Counted from the stretch's first letter, positions 51,120 to 60,156 are shown. The stretch: 64,000 nt of DNA from Rubritalea squalenifaciens DSM 18772 (GCF_900141815.1 NZ_FQYR01000002.1:287091-351090); one strand, 5' to 3'. Program-made: numbers and translations. The notes: generated from the sequence alone by a model not told the origin.

Positions 51120-52085
51120 GCTGGATGAAACGCCCGCTGGGCGCTTGTCATTGCCCCTGCGGGGAGAATCGAGAATCTAGAATCAAGCCCGGCATGATGG
51201 AACCCAGCACGATGAAGCTTTTCTAACCACGGAATACACGGAAGGTACGGAAAGCGGGACTAGATGGAGCCCGGGACGATGAAGCGTTTCTAGCCACAGA
51301 TTACTCAGATTGGAATGGATTTCCTGCTAGATGAAGCCCCGCCCCTGCGGGGCGATTACTGATTACAAATTACAGATTACTGATCCCGGCTAGATGGAAC
51401 TTTTCTACCACGGAATACACTGAAGAGACAGAAGTCCTGAAGGGCTCACATCCCGTAGGGATGATGGAACGAAGCGCGGTGGTAAGCTTGCCCCGGCAAG
51501 CGCAACCCCGGGAACGGGGCCCACAAACAAAAACCACCCCGGAGGGGTGGAGGAAGGATGTTATCTCCTGTTGCTAAGTAGGCCGATGACCAGCCCGCAG
51601 GGCTTCGTTCCATCGTCCCAGGCTTGATTCTGTATTCATGATTCTCAATTCTCCCCGCAGGGGCCCCATCCAGCCTCGCGATCCTGTACAAGCTTCCGAT
51701 TAGATGATTCGGTACCGTAGCTAGTAGGAAGTAGCGAGTAGCCTCTCCGGATAAACCGGAGATCAATCACACATACAGGCCAGAGGGAAAAAGCATGGAT
51801 GAAATTTCCCGAGGAAATTTCCGCTACTCGCTACTCCCTACCTGCTACGGATCCTACCCTCCATTGCCTCCTGATAAACCCGCATGGGCGAACCCCAACG
51901 TGGGTTCCGGACCATAGCCCGGCGGTTGCGAGCCGCAGGGTCGCTACCCCGGGAACCTGCATCAGTCATCAGTAATCACCAATCAGTAATGCCCCGCAGG
52001 GGCCTACCCCAACGCGGGTCGCGTAGGTTTCATCTAGCAGGGCTTGTCATGGTCGGCTTGTCACTCTAGTTAGAGAGAAGAACTC
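51120..52085. repeat. Intergenic repeat mosaic with inverted modules
   Basis: H1 (51152-51185), W9c (51225-51255), W9b (51292-51318), G1 (51350-51390), M module with A-run terminator (51430-51560), inverted H1 (51640-51665), long-inverted-repeat element (51711-51853), inverted REP (51890-52030). No gene. Confidence 0.72.
51711..51853. repeat. Long-inverted-repeat element, copy 3
   Basis: Arms 51715-51741 and 51824-51850 (27 bases, three mismatches), inner CTCTCCGGATAAACCGGAGA and GAAATTTCCCGAGGAAATTT hairpins. The flank GATTCGGTACCGTAGCTAG and the following inverted REP are shared with copy 2. Confidence 0.8.
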
Positions 52086-52100
52086 TGAGGGAGGGGAATC

Positions 52101-52466
52101 ATGCTGAAGAGAATTTTACTATTGTTGGTTTTGGCTGCGCTGGCTGTGGGCGGGTACATCAAGGGGAAGGAATACCTGGAGCACCGGGCTGCCCAGCAGC
52201 AAAAGCGTAGCGAGATCGCTGAAGTTGTGAGCGATTTCGAGTGGGATGACTACAGTTACCGGTCGGTGTCTTATTTAACCAGCTACGGCTCTTTCGCGAT
52301 CACCAATGCTCCCTCCATGAGCGGTCTCCCGGCGGATCAGTTTGTCCTGATCCCCGGCAAGATCCCGGTCAATCGGGACAATGTGCTGGATGTGGTCACG
52401 CAGGCCGAGCTGATGCCCGTGGTGATCCCAGGCGGCGCAGAGTTTCCTGCGCAGGATGCACGGTAG
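52101..52466 (+). CDS. Signal-anchored protein, unknown function
   Basis: 121 residues. Membrane segment about 4-22 (ILLLLVLAALAVGGYIKG), charged linker, then a domain with DFEWDDYSYRSVSYLTSYGS and FVLIPGKIPVNRDNVLDVVT. Has a good Shine-Dalgarno (GGGAGGGG, 5 bp before ATG), unusual here, and an upstream GTTAGAG. Faces the minus-strand gene 52482. No family recognised. Confidence 0.68.
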   Translation: MLKRILLLLVLAALAVGGYIKGKEYLEHRAAQQQKRSEIAEVVSDFEWDDYSYRSVSYLTSYGSFAITNAPSMSGLPADQFVLIPGKIPVNRDNVLDVVTQAELMPVVIPGGAEFPAQDAR

Positions 52467-52481
52467 TGAGTGATGAATCTT

Positions 52482-53000
52482 TTATTTCTTCGGCTCCGTG
52501 ATGGTGAGGGATATGAGGGTGCTTTGAGAGCGGTTGTAGCCGAAGTCTAGCAGGGTGTCGCCGGGCTTGTAGATTTTTCTGGGGCTGACGCTGTGGTAGG
52601 TACTTGGCGTTTGGAAGAGGGTGTACTTGCCCGCCACGCTGGAGCCGTCCGCGAGTATGATTCTGGCCATCAGATGGGTTTCACCTCCACGTGGCTCCAT
52701 GGGAATGAGGATGAGAGTCACGACTTTGCCAGCATTTTCACCCACTTCCACGGAGAGAAAAGAGGTGGTGGCCATCGCCTTTCCACTGGCACGGCGGCTG
52801 GTGAGCCTGATGAGGGAAGCCGCGGAGGCATCTGCCGGGATCCTTACCCGGTGCACCGTGCCACCCTTGGCCATGACCAGGCTTTCATCCACGAGCGGCT
52901 TGACGTCGTCTGCGGCTAGGACGGTGGCTGGCAGAGCAAGGCATAGGGAGAGGGCGGCAGAGGCTTTGATGAGTTTTTTCAGAGATGCAGATGGTTTCAT
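52482..53000 (-). CDS. Exported protein, unknown function
   Basis: 172 residues. Signal peptide about 1-29 (KKLIKASAALSLCLALPATVLA-AD). Beta-rich mature part with MAKGGTVHRVRIPADASAAS, KVVTLILIPMEPRGGETHLM and a KPGDTLLDFGYNRSQSTLIS end, suggesting an immunoglobulin-like or jelly-roll domain. CTAACATTC lies about 25 bp before the start. Likely periplasmic. Confidence 0.7.
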   Translation of the reverse strand: MKPSASLKKLIKASAALSLCLALPATVLAADDVKPLVDESLVMAKGGTVHRVRIPADASAASLIRLTSRRASGKAMATTSFLSVEVGENAGKVVTLILIPMEPRGGETHLMARIILADGSSVAGKYTLFQTPSTYHSVSPRKIYKPGDTLLDFGYNRSQSTLISLTITEPKK

Positions 53001-53126
53001 ACAGGAGGTAGGACTCCTGAATGTTAGAATCTATTCAAGAAAGAACGTAAAAAGATGGACTGGAGTTAGAGAAGGAACGGTGGAATGTGCTGGTAGCTTC
53101 GTGGTTCTTGGTCATAGCCTCAGCCC

Positions 53127-53669
53127 ATGCGATGGCTGAAAGTGATTTGTTGTGTGGCGTTTTTATCTGGCTTGGTGTCCTGCAAGGAGAAGAAGGACCC
53201 CGATCAGGAAGATGCCATGGAAGATCTAGTCAGTGCCATGGCGGAGGCGGTGAAGGCTGATGGTGACATGGTATCCCATTCCTATACTCGCCGTTACTCT
53301 GAGTACCACCAGACTAGCCCGATTGACTTCACCTTCAGTACCGTTGAGGAGGCCACCGCAATCTCCAGCCAGATCAAGCAGAAGCTGGAGGGCAATGGTG
53401 CTGAGATCCTGATGTACCGTTCGCATGCTGCTTCAAAACACCATAACGGGGGCTGGGATGGTGGTATAGAGTCCTTCAGGAAGCCTGGATTTCTGGGTAG
53501 TCATTACGGATCAGGTTACAACGGAGCCTCAGGCAAGCTGGCGAAGCAGAGCTGGATTTGCGTCTCCTGCGCGGTGCGCTATCAGGAGACAGACTTCCTG
53601 CTGCACTGCCGCCTCTATCCGCAGGCCCAGCTAGCTCAGTTCTCCGCCCATCTGATTCCGGAGGAATAG
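53127..53669 (+). CDS. Putative lipoprotein
   Basis: 180 residues. Lipobox LVSC at 16-19. The mature part has an acidic helix (DQEDAMEDLVSAMAEAVKAD), THR/TYR-rich RRYSEYHQTSPIDFTFST and a glycine-histidine stretch (ASKHHNGGWDGGIESF). C-terminal strand pair with SWICVSCAVRYQETDFLLHC. Probably outer membrane. Sits inside the interval between paralogues 2 and 3. Confidence 0.7.
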   Translation: MRWLKVICCVAFLSGLVSCKEKKDPDQEDAMEDLVSAMAEAVKADGDMVSHSYTRRYSEYHQTSPIDFTFSTVEEATAISSQIKQKLEGNGAEILMYRSHAASKHHNGGWDGGIESFRKPGFLGSHYGSGYNGASGKLAKQSWICVSCAVRYQETDFLLHCRLYPQAQLAQFSAHLIPEE

Positions 53670-54026
53670 GGGCACGACCAGCAGGGATTCGTTCTAACCA
53701 TGGTTCCTTCAGAATGTGAGAACCTTCCTCCACCCCTCCGGGGTGGTAGTTAGAGAGAGGCGGGTTCCCGGGGGGGCGCTCCCGATGGTCGCTTACCCCG
53801 CGCTACTCTCCATCACCCCTCCGGGGTGTTTCCTGCTAGTTGTTTACCCAATGACTAATGATCAATGACCAGCCCGCAGGGCTTCGTTCCATCATGTCGG
53901 GCTTGATACTGTATTCTCAATTCTCCCCGCATGGGCTCCATCTCGTCAGGCTTTATCCTTTCTCCTCTATACTTCCTGCTTCCCTAGCTCTTGTCATGGC
54001 GGGGCTTTTCTGGGATAAGGCAGGTG
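53670..54026. repeat. Intergenic repeat mosaic, inverted M module
   Basis: Inverted M module with CCACCCCTCCGGGGTGG (53728-53745) and GGGGTGTTTCC, N1 reversed (53846-53870), inverted H1 (53905-53945). The last 50 bp match the leader of the four-repeat paralogue 2 (TTCTGGGATAAGG). Confidence 0.68.
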
Positions 54027-55955
54027 ATGTGTATGCGCCTGTTGATTTTGTTTCTGCTGTTTCCCTTGTCGTCTTTGTTAGGATCTGAGGCTCTGATTCC
54101 TGAGGGGCAGAAGATGAAGGTGAGCTGGGGGATCCGTGAGGGTGCCTACGGGGTACACAGGCAGATGGTCCTGAGTGCGAGCTACTATTTCGAAGGGGGT
54201 AAGGACGCGTGTAAGATCGAATGGTATGCCTCGCTGCGTGGGTTCAAGGAGGGCTATGAGCGTAGCGAAGTGGATGCGGAGGAGCTGTCCAAGGTATTTC
54301 TCAGTGCGATCTATGATGAGCCCTACGAGGGGTCGTCTGTGACGGATGGGACTCAGGTATACTATGAGTGCGTGCGGCAGCAGGTGGGGTACACGGTGCG
54401 CGTGAGCATAGGGGAAAAGTTTCTAGATTTTACGCCGGATGAGGTGAGCAGCTATGCCCGGATGTTTGAGGATGCTCTGGCGGCGCGTGAGTGGTACCGC
54501 AAGCTGGCCACGGCGACATCCGTGCCGGAGCAGACGGAGGAAGCCAGGCCGCCATTCACGGAGAGAATAGGGATCTATTGCTTGTTAGGGACGGTGGATG
54601 TGGAGCCACTGAGGATAGAGGCCTACGCGTCCTATTATGACAATGGGGAGAAGCAGGGCGTCAGCCGCGGCCTGGCAGTGGGCTACGGGGAGGGCAAGTT
54701 CCGGAGAGCCCTGCCTGCCCCTAGCCTGAGCAGGAGACTGGAGAAGGTGCCAGAGAAGCTGGAGAAGGGAGAGAAAGTACCGGTCATCACCTCGCTCCGG
54801 AGTTCTAGCGAGTATTACCGGCTGACCTTTGACCAGAAAGAGCGCAGTGCGGAAATGGAGCTGTTGACGCAGGGAGAGAAAATCGGGCTGGTGGATGCCA
54901 CGACTGAATGGACGGTCACGATTCCCCGGCAGAAGCTGCAGCAGCTGGCGAAGTACCAGCAGCAGGCGCTCGCCATGAATGAGCAGCAGCATGCATGGCT
55001 GGAGAAGCTGGCCGAATTGCTCTACACGAAGGCGAAGCCTATCCTGACCCATAACGCCAGGCTGTATCTCACTAGGGACTTGGGCGATAAAAAGCTAGGC
55101 AGGGTGGCGCTGCACGTGGAGACGGATGGTCTCCTCCACGTGGACAAGGACAAGGGGAGGCGCTTATCCAAGATATTCCTGCAGTGGCCGGGATCTAACC
55201 AGAAGAGGTGGAAGCTCAATCCAAAGGAAATCATGGAGCTGGCCCGTGTCTGCGAGGCTGCCGCGGAGGGCAAGATCTATAAAGGCGAAGTAGGCACTGA
55301 GAATAAGATGTATGTGCAGGCTGTGGAGGGCTACGGGCACTACCTCGTCAAAGTACGCCGCGGTGAAGAGAGGGCGGTGGTCATGCCGGAGGTCCGGGGA
55401 AAATTGTTAGAACTACTGCAGCAGGCCGAGCCCGCCGCCAGCTGGTACCTCAGCTTATACGGCGTGTACAAGTCACCTCCACAGGTGCCCACAGCCCGTC
55501 CCCTGCCTCAGGAGGATACGGGTCTCTTGGTCGATGCTTACCATCTGTCCGCTGGATTGGGGAAAACCTATCATGCCCAGGTGGAGATGCTTCCCAATGG
55601 TGAGGTGCAGGAGATGGTGATCCTGCTCTGGAAGGAAGGGAAGCGAAGGTGCCGCATCAGCCGCGGGCTGGGAGCGGAGCTGTACAAGGCGCTGCCAGAT
55701 GCCATCGCGGCTGCGGAGCTGGAGGCCGACTATACCAGGACACTGTTCAGTGAGGAGGGCGAGCAAATCACTCTCACTGTGGCCAAGGAGAAAATCATGC
55801 TCACCCACACGCTTCCAGGAGGCAAGCTATCCTGCACAGACGACCTGGAGGTGACTGGTTCTGCGCTTCCCAAGAAGCTGGTCAAGATGGCCCGCGAGAT
55901 GGGCGAGACCCTGCGCAATAACCCACAGGACTTTATGAGGCCAGAGCAGGAGTGA
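54027..55955 (+). CDS. Secreted four-repeat protein, paralogue 3
   Basis: 642 residues. Signal peptide MCMRLLILFLLFPLSSLLG-SE, then four modules whose helices are EWYRKLAT (155), HAWLEKLAELLY (323), SWYLSLYGVY (472) and a shorter final ETLRNNPQDFM (628), where the Trp is lost. Shared EGYGHYLVKVRRGEERAVVM strand. More diverged than paralogues 1 and 2 from each other, and 2.9 kb away, so an older copy. Function unknown. Confidence 0.85.
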   Translation: MCMRLLILFLLFPLSSLLGSEALIPEGQKMKVSWGIREGAYGVHRQMVLSASYYFEGGKDACKIEWYASLRGFKEGYERSEVDAEELSKVFLSAIYDEPYEGSSVTDGTQVYYECVRQQVGYTVRVSIGEKFLDFTPDEVSSYARMFEDALAAREWYRKLATATSVPEQTEEARPPFTERIGIYCLLGTVDVEPLRIEAYASYYDNGEKQGVSRGLAVGYGEGKFRRALPAPSLSRRLEKVPEKLEKGEKVPVITSLRSSSEYYRLTFDQKERSAEMELLTQGEKIGLVDATTEWTVTIPRQKLQQLAKYQQQALAMNEQQHAWLEKLAELLYTKAKPILTHNARLYLTRDLGDKKLGRVALHVETDGLLHVDKDKGRRLSKIFLQWPGSNQKRWKLNPKEIMELARVCEAAAEGKIYKGEVGTENKMYVQAVEGYGHYLVKVRRGEERAVVMPEVRGKLLELLQQAEPAASWYLSLYGVYKSPPQVPTARPLPQEDTGLLVDAYHLSAGLGKTYHAQVEMLPNGEVQEMVILLWKEGKRRCRISRGLGAELYKALPDAIAAAELEADYTRTLFSEEGEQITLTVAKEKIMLTHTLPGGKLSCTDDLEVTGSALPKKLVKMAREMGETLRNNPQDFMRPEQE

Positions 55956-55991
55956 GCCCCTGTGAGGAGTGTTCAGTAGGAAGTGTGGGGT

Positions 55992-56543
55992 CTAGCCAGG
56001 GTTCTGTGATGGTGCGGCAGAGAACTCTTCAGCATTTGATTGGTGGATCTTTACCAGATGCGGATTACCGCGCAGGTTCTGGATGAAGACCTGTACGTCA
56101 TCAGGATGGGTTACCCTGATGTTGAGATACTGAAACTCATAGGCGCGCTTTCTAGAGACTTCCTCAAAGAACGGTTCTTCGAATGTCGGGAAAAGGTGAA
56201 ACTGATAGAAGCAGGCATCGGCATTCACAAACTCGAGCTTCAGGTATTCTTCATGGAGGCCTGACTCAGGGGAGAGATCCTCGTCATCACCTTCCCGCCC
56301 TTGCCATCTGCCGTCATCAAATCCGATGAGTACACTGGGGTCCCCCTCGGAGATTTCCATTAAGTCATTAGCCAATTCCTTTGCCCAGTCTGGTGAGTTG
56401 GTATCGTATTCCCGCACCATTTCGTACAAGGCACGGGCTGTTACTTCATTGGAGGCTTGGAGTATCTTACTGTCGGTGTCCCGGTCAAAGACGGATTCCC
56501 CGGCGAGTATCCGAAGTACATCGTGTAAGGCTGGTGTGGGCAT
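55992..56543 (-). CDS. Acidic soluble protein, unknown function
   Basis: 183 residues, acidic, cytoplasmic. A helical N-terminal half (DWAKELANDLMEISEGDPSV) and a beta-rich C-terminal half (LEFVNADACFYQFHLFPTFE, YLNIRVTHPDDVQVFIQNLR). Start MPTPALHD 23 bp after the stop of the gene at 56567, whose TAA lies in CTAACA. No match recognised. Confidence 0.68.
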   Translation of the reverse strand: MPTPALHDVLRILAGESVFDRDTDSKILQASNEVTARALYEMVREYDTNSPDWAKELANDLMEISEGDPSVLIGFDDGRWQGREGDDEDLSPESGLHEEYLKLEFVNADACFYQFHLFPTFEEPFFEEVSRKRAYEFQYLNIRVTHPDDVQVFIQNLRGNPHLVKIHQSNAEEFSAAPSQNPG

Positions 56544-56566
56544 GATGAGACTGGGTTTATTTTATG

Positions 56567-57034
56567 TTAGAGATCTTTGGGTGGGGGTGGTAGGTCGAGA
56601 TCTGGTGCTTCCATGTCTAGGCTTCTGCCAAGTATAGAGTTAATCTTCTTGAGTCCTTCTTCGCGGGCGGCGGCACGCTGGCTGGGGGTGAGTTTATCAA
56701 ACTTGGCTTTGTTGGAATCGTGCTCAGCTTGGCATCGGGGACACCAGGGGAATTGGACTGGGTGGGTGTAGACCCCTTTCTGGGTGCGTGAGGTGATGAG
56801 ATTGTAGCATTGAGAGCTGCCGGTTGGCGGAAAGATGATCATGAAATCTCTCTCGTCCTTGTTCATTGAAGTGGATTTAAAAAGGTCATTTCTTAGGAAG
56901 CCTTTCTTTTGCTGCGTGGGAACTTTGTGGATGCGGCAGCTTTCCGTATTCGGTGCGGTGTCCGCACAGCTGGTGAAGGCGAGAGCTGCAATCAGCATGC
57001 CGAGGGAGCGGGCGTGTTTGAGGATGGTTTTCAT
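56567..57034 (-). CDS. Putative lipoprotein with CxxC motif
   Basis: 155 residues. Lipobox FTSC at 20-23. The mature part contains FPPTGSSQCYNLITSRTQKG and FPWCPRCQAEHD, a Cys-x-x-Cys that might bind metal or be a redox site; a proline-rich tail ends PDLDLPPPPKDL. Flanked by genes in the same direction (11 and 23 bp gaps), so probably one transcript. Confidence 0.7.
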   Translation of the reverse strand: MKTILKHARSLGMLIAALAFTSCADTAPNTESCRIHKVPTQQKKGFLRNDLFKSTSMNKDERDFMIIFPPTGSSQCYNLITSRTQKGVYTHPVQFPWCPRCQAEHDSNKAKFDKLTPSQRAAAREEGLKKINSILGRSLDMEAPDLDLPPPPKDL

Positions 57035-57044
57035 CGGATGGAAT

Positions 57045-57482
57045 CTATTCTATGGTGTAAGGCTTCTTTGCTTTTGGCAGTGCGGGGTTTCTTAGGCGGA
57101 TGAAGTGGCTGATGCCGTAGTTGAATTGGCGGATTTTGCCGTCCCACTCGCGGTTTACGCCGCTGCTCTGCAGGTCTTCGTAGGCGGTGAGGGTGTGCTG
57201 GCTGCCCAGCTTGAAGTCGACGTCCGCGCAGCGGTATTCCAGCACCACGGGTTGCTCCAGTTTCTTGCCGTTGACCTCCAGGATCTTCACGTAGCAGCTG
57301 GCTTTGACCATGTTCTGCGCGTAGTAGGTGTTCGGCTTTTCCACGAAGACGACTTTGACCTCGATCACTTGGCCGAATTGCTGGCTGACGGCAGGGGAAA
57401 TGCCTTTCTTCTCCGGTGTGGGCTCGTCGGCGTAAGCTGTCAGTATGCTGAGCGCGAGCAGGGGGGTGATAAGGATTTTCAT
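57045..57482 (-). CDS. Exported protein, unknown function
   Basis: 145 residues. Signal peptide MKILITPLLALSILTAYA-DE. Beta-rich mature part with QVIEVKVVFVEKPNTYYAQN, SCYVKILEVNGKKLEQPVVL and a HFIRLRNPALPKAKKPYTIE tail. First gene of a likely three-gene unit with 56567 and 55992. Periplasmic by prediction. Confidence 0.7.
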   Translation of the reverse strand: MKILITPLLALSILTAYADEPTPEKKGISPAVSQQFGQVIEVKVVFVEKPNTYYAQNMVKASCYVKILEVNGKKLEQPVVLEYRCADVDFKLGSQHTLTAYEDLQSSGVNREWDGKIRQFNYGISHFIRLRNPALPKAKKPYTIE

Positions 57483-57489
57483 AGGCGGG

Positions 57490-58080
57490 AACGTAACTGG
57501 AGTGACACGAATGCGGCCAGTCTAACCAGATGAACGATCCGGGCAATCACCTTCTTGTCGGAACTTCCGCGACCCGCGTTGGGGTAGGCCCCTGCGGGCA
57601 TTACTGATGACTAATTACAGATTACTGATCCGGCCTAGACGGAGCGTTTTCCACCACGAATCCGCACGAATTTCACGAATCGGGCTAGATGGATCCTGGC
57701 TAGATGGAGCCTACGCGACCCGCGTTGGGGTCGTTTCTTTATTTTAATCCTCTTCCCGGGGTAGCGATCCTGCGGCTCGCAACCGCCGGGCTAAGGTCCG
57801 GAACCCCGTTGGGGTTCGCCCCTGCGGGGCATTACTGATTACAAATTACAGATTACTGATCCCTGCTAGATGGAACCCCAATGACCCATGACCTATGAAA
57901 AGCGCCCAGCGGGCGCTGCATCCCGTAGGGATGGGGGAATAAAGCGCGGTGGTAAGCTTGCCCCGGCAAGCGCAACCCCGGGAACTCGGACCCCCAACAA
58001 AAAACCACCCCGGAGGGGTGGGGGAAGGGAGGTGTTTTATGGGCTGGAGTACAGCTACAGGGGAGCCAGCGGTGTGTTTG
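57490..58080. repeat. Intergenic repeat mosaic with REP and M module
   Basis: REP fragment (57566-57590), G1 (57600-57630), W9a variant CACGAATCCGCACGAATTTC (57653), REP (57714-57822), G1 (57830-57865), N1 fragment, M module (57905-58028). Confidence 0.72.
57999..58021 (-). terminator. M-module terminator of the gene at 58084
   Basis: CCACCCC (58005-58011) and GGGGTGG (58015-58021) followed leftward by six T. The same hairpin ends the M modules at 46519 and 51529. Confidence 0.6.
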
Positions 58081-58083
58081 AAT

Positions 58084-58989
58084 CTATGGTTTGGGATTCT
58101 CCGCTCGGAAGGGCTGAGTTTCTATCACAACCCATCTGTTGTAAGCTGAATTGTAGAGAGTGAATTTTTCGCTCTTGAGGATCCAGTTTTCATTGTGATC
58201 GGTGACATGCATGGATAGCTCAAAAAGTACTTTTTCTCCCTGAACTAGACGGTATGTGAGTACTTGGTTCGCCAGTCCTCCTGCGGATTCTGCTAAGTAA
58301 GATTCGGGGTAATACTGCTTGATGCGGGTGGTCAGCTCGTCCTGAGTCATTCCCTTTTTCAGCGTAGCCAGTAGGAGGTTGATCTTAGGGGGGATGATGG
58401 TTTCCGCAGCCTGCGGGGTGCCGGTTTGGCCGTCGATGTTTTTCTGGAGGTCTTTGGGGAGATCGGCGGGGGTGGCGGTGCCGTGGGTGAGGGTGGAGCG
58501 GACGGCGGTTTCCAGCACCTGGCTCTGGCCGGGTGTGGGGAGGATATGGATGTAGCCGGTGCTGCCCTGCCGGGTCTTGAAATAGATCCGGATGACCTGC
58601 AGGCCGGGATCCGTCTTGCCAGTCAGCTCCGCGCGCAGGGCGGCGATGCCGGACTTCAGTTGGATGGGCTGGACTTCAGCCTGGAGCTTGAAGGGGCTCT
58701 TGGGGTGGGCCAGGTGCTTGGCCACGGCTTGCTCCAGCTGCGGGTCATCGAGCGATTTCGGCACTGTGGCCAGATTGATGTGGCCGTCCTTGCCCTGGAA
58801 CCAGGGAAAGGCGTAGTTCACCGGCTCGGTCTCGCCTGCCAGGATGGTTTTCATGCCGGCCGGCGGCGTGAGTCGCACTCCCAGACTTGCGATGCTTTGT
58901 GCTTTGCCGTCGCTAAGTTCGCCCTGGGGCCGTGCCTGCAGGGTACCCAGCAGGCCCGCCATGCCGAGGATGATGGAGATAAGTTTCAT
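58084..58989 (-). CDS. Exported protein, unknown function
   Basis: 301 residues from ATG at 58989. Signal peptide MKLISIILGMAGLLGTLQA-RP. Two domains: the first about 22-175 with VRLTPPAGMKTILAGETEPV, FPWFQGKDGHINLATVPKSL and GLQVIRIYFKTRQGSTGYIH; the second about 185-301, helical then beta, with QDELTTRIKQYYPESYLAES and VVIETQPFR at the end. No enzyme motif recognised; the second half resembles small outer-membrane assembly domains. The ATG is the first in frame with a signal peptide. Confidence 0.75.
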   Translation of the reverse strand: MKLISIILGMAGLLGTLQARPQGELSDGKAQSIASLGVRLTPPAGMKTILAGETEPVNYAFPWFQGKDGHINLATVPKSLDDPQLEQAVAKHLAHPKSPFKLQAEVQPIQLKSGIAALRAELTGKTDPGLQVIRIYFKTRQGSTGYIHILPTPGQSQVLETAVRSTLTHGTATPADLPKDLQKNIDGQTGTPQAAETIIPPKINLLLATLKKGMTQDELTTRIKQYYPESYLAESAGGLANQVLTYRLVQGEKVLFELSMHVTDHNENWILKSEKFTLYNSAYNRWVVIETQPFRAENPKP

Positions 58990-59039
58990 GATTTTAAAAC
59001 GTCCACTGGGACTAACAGTTTTCAGGGGATTGGAAATGA

Positions 59040-59498
59040 TCAATCGCCATCGCTTGCTTTCTCGGTGGCTTTGAGGAATCTGGCATAGAAGTCGGCATGG
59101 TCTTCGAGAGACTGGATGGGGTCTTTGGGGTGGATGGGGGCGATCCATGAGCAATGCGTGTCTGCCACCCGGGCAAGCCTGAGGATCTCAGCCAAAGCTT
59201 CATTCCAGAACTCAAGGATTTGCTCGGCGGAATACTCGCATTCGATTCTGGATGAAATATCACTGAGGATGGCACTGCGGTAGTTTGGTATCTTCTCTAG
59301 CAGTTCCTTGGCAGCAGCCTCGCACACGGAGGAAGGGCTGGTGCACAGCTTGCCGCAACAGGTACGAAAGTCGAAAATCCAATCCGCTGTCTGCTTGCTC
59401 AAGCTGGGAATCAGTGAATCCAGCAGGAGCATCGCCATCGCCGAGGGGTGGAGCTCTACGTCTTCAAAGGTGATGGGTCTGTAATGGTAGTCATCCAT
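59040..59498 (-). CDS. Soluble helical protein, unknown function
   Basis: 152 residues, all helical, with DWIFDFRTCCGKLCTSPSSV (four cysteines) and a final HPKDPIQSLEDHADFYARFL. Cytoplasmic, acidic. Starts 11 bp after the gene at 59509 ends and runs the same way. Could be an immunity-type protein; no match recognised. Confidence 0.66.
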   Translation of the reverse strand: MDDYHYRPITFEDVELHPSAMAMLLLDSLIPSLSKQTADWIFDFRTCCGKLCTSPSSVCEAAAKELLEKIPNYRSAILSDISSRIECEYSAEQILEFWNEALAEILRLARVADTHCSWIAPIHPKDPIQSLEDHADFYARFLKATEKASDGD

Positions 59499-59508
59499 AG
59501 GTGGTCTT

Positions 59509-60135
59509 CTACGAAGGGTCTATCTCCATGAGTTCCTTCTTTGTTGCCTCTAGACTAAGGAAGGCTTCGATGAGTTTTGGGTGAATTCCTTCCGGAGGGC
59601 TGCCGGGGTCGAGCATGACGAATTGGCTGATTTGGAAATCTTTATCCAGATAGACAGTGTAGACTTTGTCTGAAGTCAGGGGGTGCTGCTGTCCTGTATT
59701 CAGTAGAGTGGCCGTGCCGTGCTGTAGGTCGTACTCGATCTTGATTTCTATCTTTGGAGTCACGGATTTACCGTCCTCACTGATGACCCCGGCGCTGGAT
59801 CTAGAGATCACGGTAGAGCTGCCAGTAGAGTCGCTGCTGGAAATGTCTAACCCGACAACGGAGCCTCCTATGACTACCTTGGTGCCAGCTTGGTCAGCGG
59901 CTACACAGCCTTGCATCGTAAAGAGGTCATGCTTTTCAAACCACTGGCGGTATGACCATTTAGAGACCGTGAACCCTCCGAGCTCACGGTAGGTTTCTGC
60001 TAATCCATCATGTTCAAGTGAGAAACTGTTGGTGTTAGATGCTTGGAAAACTGGCTGGGAGGCATTCCAGAGAGTGATGCCCGAGGCTGCTAGAATGAGA
60101 GCTGCCAGTGTAGAGATGATGATGGGTTTGCGCAT
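59509..60135 (-). CDS. Signal-anchored protein, unknown function
   Basis: 208 residues. Membrane anchor 5-24 (IIISTLAALILAASGITLW), then a beta-rich domain with GLAETYRELGGFTVSKWSYR, GCVAADQAGTKVVIGGSVVG and a Ser/Thr-rich insert (SSSDSTGSSTVISRSS). No family recognised. Between the genes at 59040 and 60157, all in the same direction with short gaps, so probably one operon. Confidence 0.68.
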   Translation of the reverse strand: MRKPIIISTLAALILAASGITLWNASQPVFQASNTNSFSLEHDGLAETYRELGGFTVSKWSYRQWFEKHDLFTMQGCVAADQAGTKVVIGGSVVGLDISSSDSTGSSTVISRSSAGVISEDGKSVTPKIEIKIEYDLQHGTATLLNTGQQHPLTSDKVYTVYLDKDFQISQFVMLDPGSPPEGIHPKLIEAFLSLEATKKELMEIDPS

Positions 60136-60156
60136 GGGTGAGAATACTTGTGTCTG

